Shown here piece by piece: positions 33,156 to 43,272 of a DNA stretch of 64,000 nt. Within the stretch, counting starts at the first letter, position 1. Every line of letters begins with the position of its first letter. The position numbers were made by a program, and so were the translations under genes. A model generated the notes under the pieces. It saw only the letters and a program-made list of their open reading frames with translations, did not search any database and was not told the origin of the DNA. Source of the DNA: an uncultured Mucispirillum sp. (GTDB lineage Bacteria > Chrysiogenota > Deferribacteres > Deferribacterales > Mucispirillaceae); the NCBI GenBank assembly GCA_944324465.1, contig CALUWI010000005.1, positions 1-64,000 on the forward strand, given 5' to 3'.

Positions 33156-34835
33156 ATGATAAAACGGTTATTTTTACCAGTTATTGCGTTTATTCTTTGT
33201 TTTTCTGGATTAAGTTATGGTCAATCTCAGATAGGTATAAGTGGTGTAATTGATGACAGCTTTGAGAAAGATTTTCGTAATACACCTTTTCCAAGAGATA
33301 AGAATGCAAAGATTATTACAGAAAAAGAACTGCTTGATAATCTTCCAAAAGAAACATCAGCAGAAACAGTGTATGTTTCAAAGTTTGAAATAACAGGCAA
33401 CAGGGTTATTGATAAAAAAGATATCCAAATGGTACTTATTGATTATGTTGAAAGAAATCTTACTTTAGCTCAGTTAAATGAAGCAGCAGATGCTGTAACA
33501 AAATTCTACAGACAAAAAGGATACATAATAAGCTATGCATATATTCCACCACAGGTAGTTAATAACAGCACAATTAATATTGCTGTTGTAGAAGGTGAAA
33601 TTGGTGAAGTATATGTAGAAGGGCTTTCAGATTATAAAAAAGAATTTATTTTAAAGTATTTAAAACCATTGCAGTCTGGTCTTGTTCTTGATACAAAAAC
33701 TTTAGAAAGACGACTTTTATTATTAAACAGCTTTATGGATTTAAAAGTTAATGCCACATTAAGACCAGGTAAAAGAAAAGGTACATCAGATATTATTATC
33801 TATGCACAGGATACAAACCCATACAGAGCAAGTTTCAGTGTAGATAACTATGGTAATAAAATAACTAACGAATACCGCTTAAATGGTGCAGCTATGGTTG
33901 GCAATGTTATCACAAGCGGTGACAGGCTTGCATTAAATTTATCACTTGGTTTAGATAATTTTAATCCATGGCAGCTTTTTTACGGCAGAATAGATTACAG
34001 ACTTCCTATTGGCAGTGAAGGTTTTAAACTTGGCTTTGCTTATTCAAGAAGTAATTATATAGGTACAAAAGATTTTGCTAAAACACTTGAATTAGAAGGC
34101 TATTCTAACGATTATTCTATATATACAGAATATCCAATTATTTTGAGAAATAAAGGCACATTAAATTTAGGTGCAGGAATATATGTAAAAGAATCAGCAG
34201 ATAAAATACTTGGTGAAAAAAATGCTCAGGATATTTTAACTACTGCATCTTTAAGCCTTTATGGTGAAGCTTATCCTTGGATTGGAGCAAATATGTATTA
34301 TTCTTTTGCTTTTTCTCAAGGTTTAAGCGGTCTTTATGGAGTATCCCATTACAGTAAAGATTCTTCTAACCCTAATGCCAGCGGCTATTATGAAAAGCTC
34401 TATTTAGATTATGAGTATCATCAGTTTATTACATGGTTTTTTAGAATGAGATTATTCTTTTCTGGCCAGTGGACATCAGGAACTACTTTTGCAGGGGAAA
34501 GATTTTATATAGGCGGCATTTACAGTGTTCGCGGATTTGAAAGCGGTTTAGAATCTGGTGATAATGGATACAGACTTAGTGTAGAAGCTGAGTTTGATTT
34601 AGGTATTCCACACATAAAAGCATTAGTGTTTTATGACAGAGGCCAGGTGTTTAATTATAATGCAGATTATCATGGGTATGGCAGTGCATCTCTTGATTCA
34701 GCAGGTGCAGGACTCCGTTTTTATCCATGGAAAGGGCTTGCAATCAAAATTGATTATGGTTACCCATTAATGTCATCACAAAATCGTGAAGCAGGCTGGG
34801 GTGTTGTATATGGGAGAATAAGCTATGATTTCTAA
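33156..34835 (+). CDS. Two-partner secretion transporter TpsB (ShlB/FhaC family)
   Basis: This outer-membrane protein secretes the TpsA partner encoded next to it. The 559-residue protein has a signal peptide (about 1-22, cut after SYG or nearby). Two POTRA domains follow (about 70-150, YVSKFEITGNRVI; and about 150-210), then a 16-strand beta-barrel ending in an aromatic residue (ISYDF). The family's barrel motif is present as RFYIGGIYSVRGFESG, which contains the loop-6 VRGF. It overlaps tpsA by 11 nt. Confidence 0.93.
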   Translation: MIKRLFLPVIAFILCFSGLSYGQSQIGISGVIDDSFEKDFRNTPFPRDKNAKIITEKELLDNLPKETSAETVYVSKFEITGNRVIDKKDIQMVLIDYVERNLTLAQLNEAADAVTKFYRQKGYIISYAYIPPQVVNNSTINIAVVEGEIGEVYVEGLSDYKKEFILKYLKPLQSGLVLDTKTLERRLLLLNSFMDLKVNATLRPGKRKGTSDIIIYAQDTNPYRASFSVDNYGNKITNEYRLNGAAMVGNVITSGDRLALNLSLGLDNFNPWQLFYGRIDYRLPIGSEGFKLGFAYSRSNYIGTKDFAKTLELEGYSNDYSIYTEYPIILRNKGTLNLGAGIYVKESADKILGEKNAQDILTTASLSLYGEAYPWIGANMYYSFAFSQGLSGLYGVSHYSKDSSNPNASGYYEKLYLDYEYHQFITWFFRMRLFFSGQWTSGTTFAGERFYIGGIYSVRGFESGLESGDNGYRLSVEAEFDLGIPHIKALVFYDRGQVFNYNADYHGYGSASLDSAGAGLRFYPWKGLAIKIDYGYPLMSSQNREAGWGVVYGRISYDF

Positions 34836-37800
34836 AATTAAATATTACACAGCTGTTGTTTTAGTATTCTTATTTAATATTCCTGTTTATGCTGCTCCAA
34901 ATGGTGCAAATGTGGTGCATGGTGATGTAAATATATCACAAAGCGGCTCAAATACTGTTATTAACCAGAATACTGATAAAGCAATTATAAACTGGGATTC
35001 TTTTGATGTTAATAAAGGTGAAAGTGTTCTTTTTAACCAGAATTCTTCATCAAGCATTATTTTAAACAGAGTTACAAACGGACTTCCGACTAATATTTTT
35101 GGTAATATTTCAGCTAATGGTAATGTATTTATTTTAAATCAGGCTGGTGTGTTAGTAGGAAATGGAGCATCCATTAATACTAACAGCTTTTTAGCAGGGG
35201 CAGCAAATATTAATGATAATGATTTTATTGCTGGAAAATATAATTTTTATGGTGCACAGGGCAATGTTATTAATAACGGCAGCATAAAAGTACAAAATGG
35301 CGGATATGCTGTTTTAATGGGTAAAAATGTTGCAAATAACGGGCTTATTTCTGCAAAGCTTGGTAAAATATATTTATCATCTGGTGAAGCTTTTAGAATG
35401 GATATGAGCGGTAACGATTTAATAGGGGTGGAAATTGAAAAAGGCATAACTGATGCTTATATCTCTAATTCTGGCCATATTCATGCAGAAGGCGGCACTA
35501 TAGTAATGACTGCTAAAAATGCTTCTGATGTAATCCGCCAGGCAGTAAATAATACTGGTATTATTGATGCTTCATCTATTTCTTATGAAGGTGGTAAAGT
35601 TATATTAGGTGCAGAAAATGGTCAGGTTATAAATGACGGCGAAATTAATGTTTCCTCTAAAGCTGATAATGGCGGTTCTATAGAAATAAAAGCAGAACAT
35701 ATTATAAATAACGGCTTAGTATATGCTAACGGCTTAAATGGCGGTTTAATTAATATGCTTAGTTCTGATTTCCTTAAAATCGGCAGTACAGGTATTATAC
35801 AGGCAAACAGCTTTGGATATGGCAATGGCGGCAATATTAAGCTCATATCTCAAAAAAGAGCAGAAGCTCATAAGGGAGCATTAATAGAAGCAGGCTCTAT
35901 TTATGGCAGCGGCGGTTTTATTGAATTAAGCGGGTATGATTCTGTTTATGCTTTCAGCAATTTTAATACAAAATCACTTTACGGTATATATGGTCAGTTT
36001 TTATTAGACCCGTCAAATATGTTTATTGGTAATTACTCTAATTTAGCTGATGATGAAAATAATCAGGTATCAAGTGACGGTAATACTTATATTGATATTA
36101 CATGGCTTAATAATATGCTGAATACTTCTAATGTTTCACTTCAAACATTACAGGGTAACGGCAGCGGCGATATTACATTAAATGCAGGTGTTACATTAAC
36201 AGGTGCTAACGGTTTAACTCTTGATGCAGCTAATAATATCAGCTTATTAGGAAATATTGACGGGCTTGCTGCTTTAACATTAAATGCAGGCGGCAGTATG
36301 ACTGGCAATAATAATATTACTGTTGGAGATATTACTGCAAATGCTGTAAATAATATTCTTTTAACAAAATTAAATGTTACTGGTAAATCATCATATATTT
36401 CATCAACTGGTGATGTTAACTTAGTAGGCGACAGCATTGGTCTTATCACTAATATTACAGGTAAAAAAGTAGGTATAGAAGTAACGGGTACAGGTAACGG
36501 AATATCTATGGATGCATCTGTAGAAAAAGATAAAGCAGCTGTTACAGGGCAGGAAATTACTTTAAAAGCAGATGGAGCTGTAAATGTATCTGTAGATACT
36601 GCAAGTTTATCTGCAGAAAGTGTAAGCGACAGCTTAGGAATTACTAACTTAAACAGAGATACAACTGTATTAATTAAATATTTTGGCGGTAAAGCATCAA
36701 CTTATACTCAAAATAATGGAGTAATAGATTTAAGCTACATACCAGAAAATGCAATAGGGCAGGATTTAACAATTTCAAGTGTTTATGGTACTGTACAGGC
36801 TGTTGACAGGTTAGAAGCATTAAAACAATATACAGGGCTTAAAATTGATGCAAATACTATACATTTTATAGAAAACAATGATAATTTATTAACTATTGAT
36901 TCTTCCTTTTTAGGCAATAAAAAAGCAGTTAAGTATGTATTTGAAACAAATGGCGATATTAATGTAGATTTAAACTCAATGGCATCGAATTTATTAAACA
37001 GTGGTATAGAGTTAATTTCAAGAAATGGTGCAATAACATCACTTTCTGATATTTCAGCTATGTATTTTTCAGCAAATGCTTTAAATGATATAAATGTTAC
37101 TTCTTATTTATTAGGCGGCATTTCTTTGGAAAGCGGTATTGGTAATATTAACTATACACATAAAGCAGGCCCTGTAAGTATTAGAGGTTTAAAAGCATTA
37201 AATGGCAATATTAATGTAAGTTTAGTGGGTATTTCTGGTGAAATACCTTCTATTCCAGGTGTTACACTTCCGCCAGAATTTGATGCTGGAGATTTATATA
37301 TTTCAGGACTTGCATCTAATAATCCTGTAAATATTACTACAGCAAATGCAGCAGTTATTTCTATTGCAGGAAGCGGTGAAACAGCATTAAATTTAAATAT
37401 TACAAACAATAATACTAACCCATATAAATTAGAAATATCTAATAATTATGATATTACATTAAATACTTTAAATACTCAGTATAGTGATATAAAACTTGAC
37501 AGTAATAATGGCAGTATTTACTTTCCTGTTACTGATAATACTTTAACAGCTGTTGATAAAATATATTTATCAGCAAATCATATAAATGGTGACAGCGGCG
37601 ATTTATTATTATCTGCAAAAGAAGTATATATAAACCAGAAATCTGGAAATAATGAATTTATAATTAATGCAGATAAAGCAGATATTAATGGCAGTGATGT
37701 AAGTGTTGCATTTCAAAAAGATACACTGCTTACAGATATTAATAATGATGATTATGCTGTAAAAGGCGGTAATATTAATATAGCATCACCTTTTAATGTT

Positions 37801-38367
37801 ACTCAGCAGGATAAAATATCTGTTGCAGATTTAAATATGATTACTGGCAGTTTTAATTTTGAAAATGGCGGTAAAAATAATGTTATACAAGGCAGTAATA
37901 TATCAATTTATGCAGAAGGTGATATTGCTGGCTCTGGTAAAATAATAGCTGATAAAGTAAATTTAGCAGGCTCTACAATTGCTTCTACTTCTAATCTTTT
38001 AGTATTAGCTGATTATGGCCACTTTATTTCAACAGCGGTAGATAAACCAGCAAATGATGTTTTAATAAATATCAACTCAGATAACTGGTTTGAAAATTTA
38101 AAATCATATAAATTTGAAGCTTATGGTCCTGGCTTATCTTATTTAAACGGCAGAATCGTTGATTACAAAGTGTATGATATGGTAAAAAATATGTACAGCA
38201 GGAATTTACAGCCAATAGAAAATACAAATATAGATAAAGTAACTGGCGATGATTTAATTAAAGGCGGCAGACTGCAGGATACAAGTGAACTTGTAACTGT
38301 TGAAGATAATAAAACACCAAAAGTTAATACTATAACCAAGAAAAACAAATCTATTGAATTAAGATAA
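34825..38367 (+). CDS. Two-partner secretion exoprotein TpsA (filamentous haemagglutinin-like)
   Basis: The 1180-residue exoprotein has a signal peptide (about 1-24, ending VYA-AP) and an N-terminal TPS domain (about 25-165) with NWDSFDVNKGESVLFNQ and GNVFILNQAGVLVGNGA. These are the signatures recognised by TpsB. The rest is Asn/Gly/Ser-rich repetitive sequence expected to form a right-handed beta-helix. The C terminus (ending TKKNKSIELR) shows no toxin or CDI-like module and no immunity gene follows. An adhesin of the HMW1/HxuA size class is therefore the best guess. There are very few or no Cys. A terminator follows. Confidence 0.9.
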   Translation: MISKIKYYTAVVLVFLFNIPVYAAPNGANVVHGDVNISQSGSNTVINQNTDKAIINWDSFDVNKGESVLFNQNSSSSIILNRVTNGLPTNIFGNISANGNVFILNQAGVLVGNGASINTNSFLAGAANINDNDFIAGKYNFYGAQGNVINNGSIKVQNGGYAVLMGKNVANNGLISAKLGKIYLSSGEAFRMDMSGNDLIGVEIEKGITDAYISNSGHIHAEGGTIVMTAKNASDVIRQAVNNTGIIDASSISYEGGKVILGAENGQVINDGEINVSSKADNGGSIEIKAEHIINNGLVYANGLNGGLINMLSSDFLKIGSTGIIQANSFGYGNGGNIKLISQKRAEAHKGALIEAGSIYGSGGFIELSGYDSVYAFSNFNTKSLYGIYGQFLLDPSNMFIGNYSNLADDENNQVSSDGNTYIDITWLNNMLNTSNVSLQTLQGNGSGDITLNAGVTLTGANGLTLDAANNISLLGNIDGLAALTLNAGGSMTGNNNITVGDITANAVNNILLTKLNVTGKSSYISSTGDVNLVGDSIGLITNITGKKVGIEVTGTGNGISMDASVEKDKAAVTGQEITLKADGAVNVSVDTASLSAESVSDSLGITNLNRDTTVLIKYFGGKASTYTQNNGVIDLSYIPENAIGQDLTISSVYGTVQAVDRLEALKQYTGLKIDANTIHFIENNDNLLTIDSSFLGNKKAVKYVFETNGDINVDLNSMASNLLNSGIELISRNGAITSLSDISAMYFSANALNDINVTSYLLGGISLESGIGNINYTHKAGPVSIRGLKALNGNINVSLVGISGEIPSIPGVTLPPEFDAGDLYISGLASNNPVNITTANAAVISIAGSGETALNLNITNNNTNPYKLEISNNYDITLNTLNTQYSDIKLDSNNGSIYFPVTDNTLTAVDKIYLSANHINGDSGDLLLSAKEVYINQKSGNNEFIINADKADINGSDVSVAFQKDTLLTDINNDDYAVKGGNINIASPFNVTQQDKISVADLNMITGSFNFENGGKNNVIQGSNISIYAEGDIAGSGKIIADKVNLAGSTIASTSNLLVLADYGHFISTAVDKPANDVLININSDNWFENLKSYKFEAYGPGLSYLNGRIVDYKVYDMVKNMYSRNLQPIENTNIDKVTGDDLIKGGRLQDTSELVTVEDNKTPKVNTITKKNKSIELR

Positions 38368-38374
38368 TCATTAT

Positions 38375-38415
38375 ATCTCTCCCTGATAATAAAAGGGGAG
38401 AGATGTTTTCTTTTT
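38375..38415 (+). terminator. Terminator of the tpsBA operon
   Basis: A 9-bp stem, ATCTCTCCC (38375-38383) with GGGAGAGAT (38396-38404), has a 12-nt loop and is followed by GTTTTCTTTTTAT. Confidence 0.8.
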
Positions 38416-38686
38416 ATCCTTTATTATATATCCAGCATAATTATAATATCTTGATATTTTGCAGTTATGAATACTTATTTATACATAAATATTAGTTCAA
38501 AATAAGCTCTATTTAGACTTCTATAATGTATTATTACTCATAAAGAATTTTATTAAGATGATTTCATATTAAGCTTTATAGTATTATTTAAATTTTAAAA
38601 GTATATAATAAATAATATAAGCAGTATGTAAATATATACCGCTTTAATTTTATAATTATTAATATAATGGTATAGATTTTTAGAAT
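38416..38686. other. AT-rich intergenic region
   Basis: The gap between the tps terminator and the convergent rubredoxin terminator is AT-rich. I see no credible reading frame, tRNA or repeat in it. Confidence 0.5.
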
Positions 38687-38717
38687 AAAAAAGGCTGCTA
38701 AATTTTTCAACAGCCTT
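38687..38717 (-). terminator. Terminator after the rubredoxin gene
   Basis: AAGGCTG (38691-38697) pairs with CAGCCTT (38711-38717) around a 13-nt loop. On the minus strand the stem is followed by a T run (plus-strand A tract from 38687). It ends the long minus-strand operon that begins with pdxA. Confidence 0.75.
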
Positions 38718-38746
38718 AATTATATTATGGTAATTTATTTTACTGA

Positions 38747-38911
38747 TTAATCTTCCAGTGGAGAAAATTCGTCTTTACTAACAAAACACTGTGGACAAAC
38801 CCAGTCATCTGGTAAATCTTCAAATGCTGTGCCGGGAGCTATTCCATCTTCTGGTATTCCTATAGCTGGGTCATAAATCCAGCCGCATACATTGCAAACA
38901 TATTTTTTCAT
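38747..38911 (-). CDS. Rubredoxin
   Basis: A 54-residue electron carrier with one iron bound by four Cys, easily missed because of its size. Translation gives [18 protein letters not shown] at the N terminus (Cys6, Cys9) and [15 protein letters not shown] at the C terminus (Cys39, Cys42). [15 protein letters not shown], the family's central signature, lies between. Position 43 is Phe where Gly is usual after the second knuckle. A strong AGGAGG lies 6 nt before the ATG. The gene is 12 nt downstream of the DHH phosphoesterase gene in the same operon. It probably serves oxygen or peroxide reduction, but no partner oxidoreductase is adjacent. Confidence 0.93.
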   Translation of the reverse strand: MKKYVCNVCGWIYDPAIGIPEDGIAPGTAFEDLPDDWVCPQCFVSKDEFSPLED

Positions 38912-38923
38912 AATTTTCCTCCT

Positions 38924-39913
38924 TTATATTTGCTTTTCTTCAGCGTTTTTTATACCTAGTTTTTTCAAAAGTCTAGATTTTAATATTTCAACTATCTGCT
39001 CATAAGTTTTTGATTTTAAAGGAATTTGACCGCCGGCAGATTTCATATGTCCGCCGCCGTATCCTATACCTCTAACAATGGCTAATGCTATTGTACCAAC
39101 TGCTTTTTTGCTTGTTTTATTTCGTATAGAAAAATAACATGTCTGGTCAATTCTGCCAACAACAAACGATGATTTAACTTCTCTCATTCTAAGAAGATAG
39201 TCTGAAATTTCTGCTATTAAATCAGCATTTCTAACTTCTTCTAAATCGCAGAATATTAAATCATTATATATAATTGCCTGGTCTACTGCCTTACGGATAG
39301 TTTTAAAATAATATCTTGGCAGTTCAGGTGTTTCTATTTTATTAAGTTTAGCAAAAGAAGCATTTGGAAATACATAGCTTATCATATCCATATCTGCCTG
39401 AGTATTACCTCTGCCTGCACCAAAAGTATCTGTTTTTATACCATAATACAGGGCTGTAGCAGTATTGATATCTGGTATTATGCCAAGTTCTTTATAATAT
39501 TCTGCAATAATAGTTGATGTGGAGCCGTAATGGGTTCTTATATCATTAAATGGTATAGTTGTAGATATTGCACGAAGGTTATGGTGGTCTATAACTGCAT
39601 CAGGCAGTCTTTGACCTGTTTCATAAATATTACCAGCGCCAGGCTGAGTATCTACTAATATAAGATAATCATATCTGGCAAGGTTTAATTTTGTAATATA
39701 GTGCATATCAATTTTACAGAGTTTTACAAACTCTTTATTTTCTGCTCGTCCAATAACCCCCATATAAGCTATTGTAACGCGTTTTTTTAATGTAGCATTA
39801 AGTAAGTTTTTTAATGCAAAAGCAGCAGCAATAGTATCAGGGTCTGGGTTATTGTGCGTTTGAATTAAAACTTTTCGTTTTGATTTTACTGCTTCTAATA
39901 GTTTGTTAATCAT
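38924..39913 (-). CDS. DHH-family phosphoesterase (NrnA-like)
   Basis: The 329-residue protein matches the DHH/DHHA1 family that includes nanoRNase and pAp phosphatase NrnA. Visible motifs are THNNPDPDTIA (about 19-29) with the metal-binding Asp residues, LVDTQPG, IDHHN (the DHH signature), and the DHHA1 motif GGGHMKSAGG near residue 295. It is cytosolic. The activity could be degradation of 2-5-nt RNAs, pAp hydrolysis or cyclic-dinucleotide linear product cleavage; sequence alone does not separate them. It lies between an unknown exported protein and rubredoxin. Confidence 0.87.
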   Translation of the reverse strand: MINKLLEAVKSKRKVLIQTHNNPDPDTIAAAFALKNLLNATLKKRVTIAYMGVIGRAENKEFVKLCKIDMHYITKLNLARYDYLILVDTQPGAGNIYETGQRLPDAVIDHHNLRAISTTIPFNDIRTHYGSTSTIIAEYYKELGIIPDINTATALYYGIKTDTFGAGRGNTQADMDMISYVFPNASFAKLNKIETPELPRYYFKTIRKAVDQAIIYNDLIFCDLEEVRNADLIAEISDYLLRMREVKSSFVVGRIDQTCYFSIRNKTSKKAVGTIALAIVRGIGYGGGHMKSAGGQIPLKSKTYEQIVEILKSRLLKKLGIKNAEEKQI

Positions 39914-39927
39914 AAAAAATCCTGTTT

Positions 39928-40983
39928 TTATTCAACTGAAAAATCTAGTATCAGTTTTTTATCATTAAACTCTATTTTAGTAGGCTGTTTTGGAAAGTTA
40001 AAGCCTTGTATTTTTTTACTTAATTCTTCTGTAGAAAAATAAGAATCTACTTCAAAAACAACATTTTTCTGTGAGTATGAAATTGTTTTATATGATTTAA
40101 TAAGTCCTCTTTGAGAAAGAGTATCTATAATATTTTTAGTTAATACAAGATTGTTTGCATTAATAAAATTAATATTATATTTCTGCAATTTTGCAGCTGT
40201 TTCTGGAAGCTGTATAATATTATCTCTCACATAAGCAACAGTATCAGAAGCTGCCTGTTTTACTGCATTATTATAACATTTTATAATATTACCATTATCA
40301 TTACCAGTAACTATTTGTATTGTTTTAGTGTCATTTTTTTTGTTTGTAATAGTAACAGTAGTTTCTACTTCACATGTATTATTCAGGTCTTTAAATTCTT
40401 CTAAATTATCAATAACTCTAAAATCAAAGATAATTAAAGAAGCACTGTTTATTTCGCTGAATGCTTTATTTATTTTCTTTTCATCATAAATATCATCTAT
40501 TTTACCTAAAAATAAAGCTTGGTCTGCTAAAGAGAACTGTTTTGCTGCAAGTGTATTTGTAATAGTATTTTGTATTTGTTTTGCAGGAATTACGGTATCA
40601 TCTATACCTCTATACAGATATACTGTAGAATCGGCATACTGATTAAGTAAAAGCCTTGCATCTTTAAGTGCTGCATCATCAAGGTCAATTTTAACTTTAA
40701 CAGCAACTGTTGTATTATCTTCAATATTCTGCTCTAAAACAGAATAACTTCTTATAAATTTGAAATAATCTTCATTTACTTCCATATCTGTAATTTTATT
40801 TTCTTTATAATACCAGCGAATAGAAGCAAGTTTTGCATTGTTTAATGCACTGTAATAAGCATCTCTTAGTCTTAAATTTTTTATAGTTGCTTTGCCTGTA
40901 GCTATCACATTATATGCATAACTTTCAGGAGCATAAGATATTACAGCGGCTAATAATATTATTATTGTTATTACTTTTTTCAT
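39928..40983 (-). CDS. Hypothetical exported protein (FlgT/LPP20-like N-terminal pattern)
   Basis: The 351-residue protein has a signal peptide (about 1-23, MKKVITIIILLAAVISYAPESYA) and is probably periplasmic. The mature N terminus (ATGKATIKNLRLRDAYYSALNNAKLASIRWYY) follows the Gly-x-Ala, Arg-x-x-Ala-x-x-x-Ala pattern of FlgT/LPP20-type domains. The rest is mixed alpha/beta, with Cys in NTCEVE and IIKCYNN that might pair. No enzyme motif is visible. It lies between lptD and the DHH gene, so a role in the envelope is possible. The start follows AGGAA. Confidence 0.7.
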   Translation of the reverse strand: MKKVITIIILLAAVISYAPESYAYNVIATGKATIKNLRLRDAYYSALNNAKLASIRWYYKENKITDMEVNEDYFKFIRSYSVLEQNIEDNTTVAVKVKIDLDDAALKDARLLLNQYADSTVYLYRGIDDTVIPAKQIQNTITNTLAAKQFSLADQALFLGKIDDIYDEKKINKAFSEINSASLIIFDFRVIDNLEEFKDLNNTCEVETTVTITNKKNDTKTIQIVTGNDNGNIIKCYNNAVKQAASDTVAYVRDNIIQLPETAAKLQKYNINFINANNLVLTKNIIDTLSQRGLIKSYKTISYSQKNVVFEVDSYFSTEELSKKIQGFNFPKQPTKIEFNDKKLILDFSVE

Positions 40984-41046
40984 ATTATTCCTGTATAAAT
41001 ATTTTTATTATCATATCATATTTTTTTGTTTTTTGCAATAAATCTT

Positions 41047-43272
41047 CTAAATAGGTTCTTCCTTATTTATTGAAAATACTTGAATATTACTGTCTCCAAG
41101 TCCTCTTAAGCTAAATAATAAGAAAAATTTTATATCATTTTTATTATATCTGCCATCTATAGAATTCACTACAGATTGTGTTACTTCTGCATTTAATCCA
41201 AGACTCCAGCATTCTGCATTATATAAAATAGAGCCGCCGTAGCTTTTAGGTTTCAATCCATTAAAACTCATATCTGTATTATAACCACTCCAGTTATAAT
41301 ATCCTTGAACTACAACTCGCCATATATTTATACCTGATGATATTTGTGCAGTAGTATTATATGTATTTGAAGTGATGTTTTTATAAACAGCACCATTATA
41401 TGTATATGAACCAGTTACAAAAAAGTATTTAAGAAATTTAAGTGTAGTGTTGTTTGAAAAATACTTTATTTTTGGCTCATTTTCTTCAAAAGGTCCAGTA
41501 TGTTTGTAATCAAGCTCAGTATTATTTGTTAAGTATCCTAATACATTGGCATCTAATTTTAATTCCAGTGGAAGAACATTATTTTTTTCTGCCATAAAAT
41601 CATAGCCTTGTTCTGCTGTCAGCTTAATATTCCAGCCTTTGCCTATTAATGATGTAATAAACTCATAAGAAAGAGAGCTTTGATATGTTGTTACATCATT
41701 AAATAAAAGGTTAGGGTAATTAGTAATTTTATTAATAGCAGGATGCTTTAATTTTGGAGAATATGAAAGGCTAATATTATTTTGTATAGAGTGTCTAAAT
41801 ATTCCATAATCTCTATATATTTCTTTTACTGTTAATGTTAAATCAGCTCCGCCCCAGTATTTTTCTGCAGTGCTTTCATTTAGTGTATATATGCCGCCAA
41901 AATCAGGGCTGTAATAGTCATTAAAATTAAATGGAAGTGTGCTGTCCTGCCATCTGATATATCCAATATATGCAGAAGGTGTGATAGTTAAAACTTTTGC
42001 ATCTATTGGTGCATAAAGTCTGCCATAAGCACCAAATCTATTCATTGCCCATTCTGTTTCTTCTTTTGGCTTGTTTTGAGTAGTGTGATAATATTGTGTA
42101 TTTTTTGAAACTAATCTATCATAAGATAAGTCATACTCTAAAAATACATAAGGTATTTCTTTTACTATTTTATTTACTCTAATAGAAGGCATTCTAACAA
42201 GCTGATTTTGTGTATAACCAGTTGTAGTATCTCTATAAAGCATATCTCTTCTGTAATATATTTGAGTATCAATATAATCATTTACATATTTCAGCTTAAA
42301 TTCACCAAAAAACATATTTTGGTAGTTTTCTTCATTAAACATAGATATAGAGTAGTCATCATAATCTCTGGTATAAAGATAATCTGAAACATAATCTCCA
42401 TTTAAATTAATGTATAAATTATCAACTGGCATATACTGATTTTTTAATGTTGCACGCCAGCGGGATTGTGTATCTGCTTCTGAACCAAAGTCTTTTATGT
42501 GTTCTGCTGCAATATAGAATTTACTTTCTTCTGAATGAGCATATCGTGCTTCAAATTGTTCCTGCACACCTCTTTCAGAATAAAGCCCAAGTCCTATAGT
42601 GAAATCATAATTTACATCGGGAGCAATAAAATACTGGAAGTTACCCATAGCACCCATTGTTTCATCATAACCAATATTAGGCATTAAAAACCCTGTTTTT
42701 CTATTAGAAGATACAGGGTAGAAAAATTTTGGCACATAAACAAAAGGGCTGTCATATATATTAACAGTTGCATGGTTTAGCTGCATATATCCATCAATAT
42801 CAAGTTTACCTTCATACATTGAAAGGGACCATTCTGGAACACTGCCAGAGCAGGCTGAAATTTTAGCATCAGTTACAGTAAATGTAGTAGGACCTGTTTT
42901 ATTCATATTTTTAGCACAGAGATAGTTAAACGGTGCTAAAAACCCTTGAATATCTTCTGCTGTTCCTGTTTCTGCATTAAGGTTATATACTATTTTTCCA
43001 GCTTCTAATTTTTGTTCAGGGCTTTCTATTTTTACAGTGCCTGAAGCCTGAACTTCTGTTGTTTTAGAATTATATATAATTTTTTCAGCTGTAATTGTTA
43101 AGCCTTTAGCCTGCAGCTCAACATTTCCAATAGCTTCATATGTATTTTCGCCAATTTTTGTTACCTGGTCAGCTTCAAGCACATAGGAAATATCTGTATT
43201 GTTAACTTGAGCATAGATATTTGTATGAAAAAATAATAAGAATATAAGAAAAAGCAGTGTTTTATACTTCAT
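41047..43272 (-). CDS. lptD: LPS-assembly protein LptD
   Basis: LptD is the outer-membrane barrel that, with LptE, inserts LPS in the outer leaflet. The 741-residue protein has a signal peptide (about 1-21) and an OstA-type beta-jellyroll (about 28-130, with repeated strands such as YEAIGNVELQAKGLTITAEKIIY). The C-terminal barrel contains FVYVPKFFYPVSSNRKTGFLMPNIGY, a conserved LptD segment. Cys residues near 117 and 139 are candidates for the disulfides LptD needs. It overlaps folC by 11 nt. Together with hldE/hldD it proves an LPS outer membrane. Confidence 0.92.
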   Translation of the reverse strand: MKYKTLLFLIFLLFFHTNIYAQVNNTDISYVLEADQVTKIGENTYEAIGNVELQAKGLTITAEKIIYNSKTTEVQASGTVKIESPEQKLEAGKIVYNLNAETGTAEDIQGFLAPFNYLCAKNMNKTGPTTFTVTDAKISACSGSVPEWSLSMYEGKLDIDGYMQLNHATVNIYDSPFVYVPKFFYPVSSNRKTGFLMPNIGYDETMGAMGNFQYFIAPDVNYDFTIGLGLYSERGVQEQFEARYAHSEESKFYIAAEHIKDFGSEADTQSRWRATLKNQYMPVDNLYINLNGDYVSDYLYTRDYDDYSISMFNEENYQNMFFGEFKLKYVNDYIDTQIYYRRDMLYRDTTTGYTQNQLVRMPSIRVNKIVKEIPYVFLEYDLSYDRLVSKNTQYYHTTQNKPKEETEWAMNRFGAYGRLYAPIDAKVLTITPSAYIGYIRWQDSTLPFNFNDYYSPDFGGIYTLNESTAEKYWGGADLTLTVKEIYRDYGIFRHSIQNNISLSYSPKLKHPAINKITNYPNLLFNDVTTYQSSLSYEFITSLIGKGWNIKLTAEQGYDFMAEKNNVLPLELKLDANVLGYLTNNTELDYKHTGPFEENEPKIKYFSNNTTLKFLKYFFVTGSYTYNGAVYKNITSNTYNTTAQISSGINIWRVVVQGYYNWSGYNTDMSFNGLKPKSYGGSILYNAECWSLGLNAEVTQSVVNSIDGRYNKNDIKFFLLFSLRGLGDSNIQVFSINKEEPI

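Noticed and set aside
36141-36449. 102-residue antisense frame inside tpsA, and similar ones near 35622 and 37152
   Set aside because: Repetitive Asn/Ile-rich coding sequence gives open antisense frames by composition; their translations are low-complexity.
38000-38367. CDI-type toxin at the TpsA C terminus
   Set aside because: There is no VENN-like or other pre-toxin motif, no nuclease-like domain and no small immunity gene downstream.
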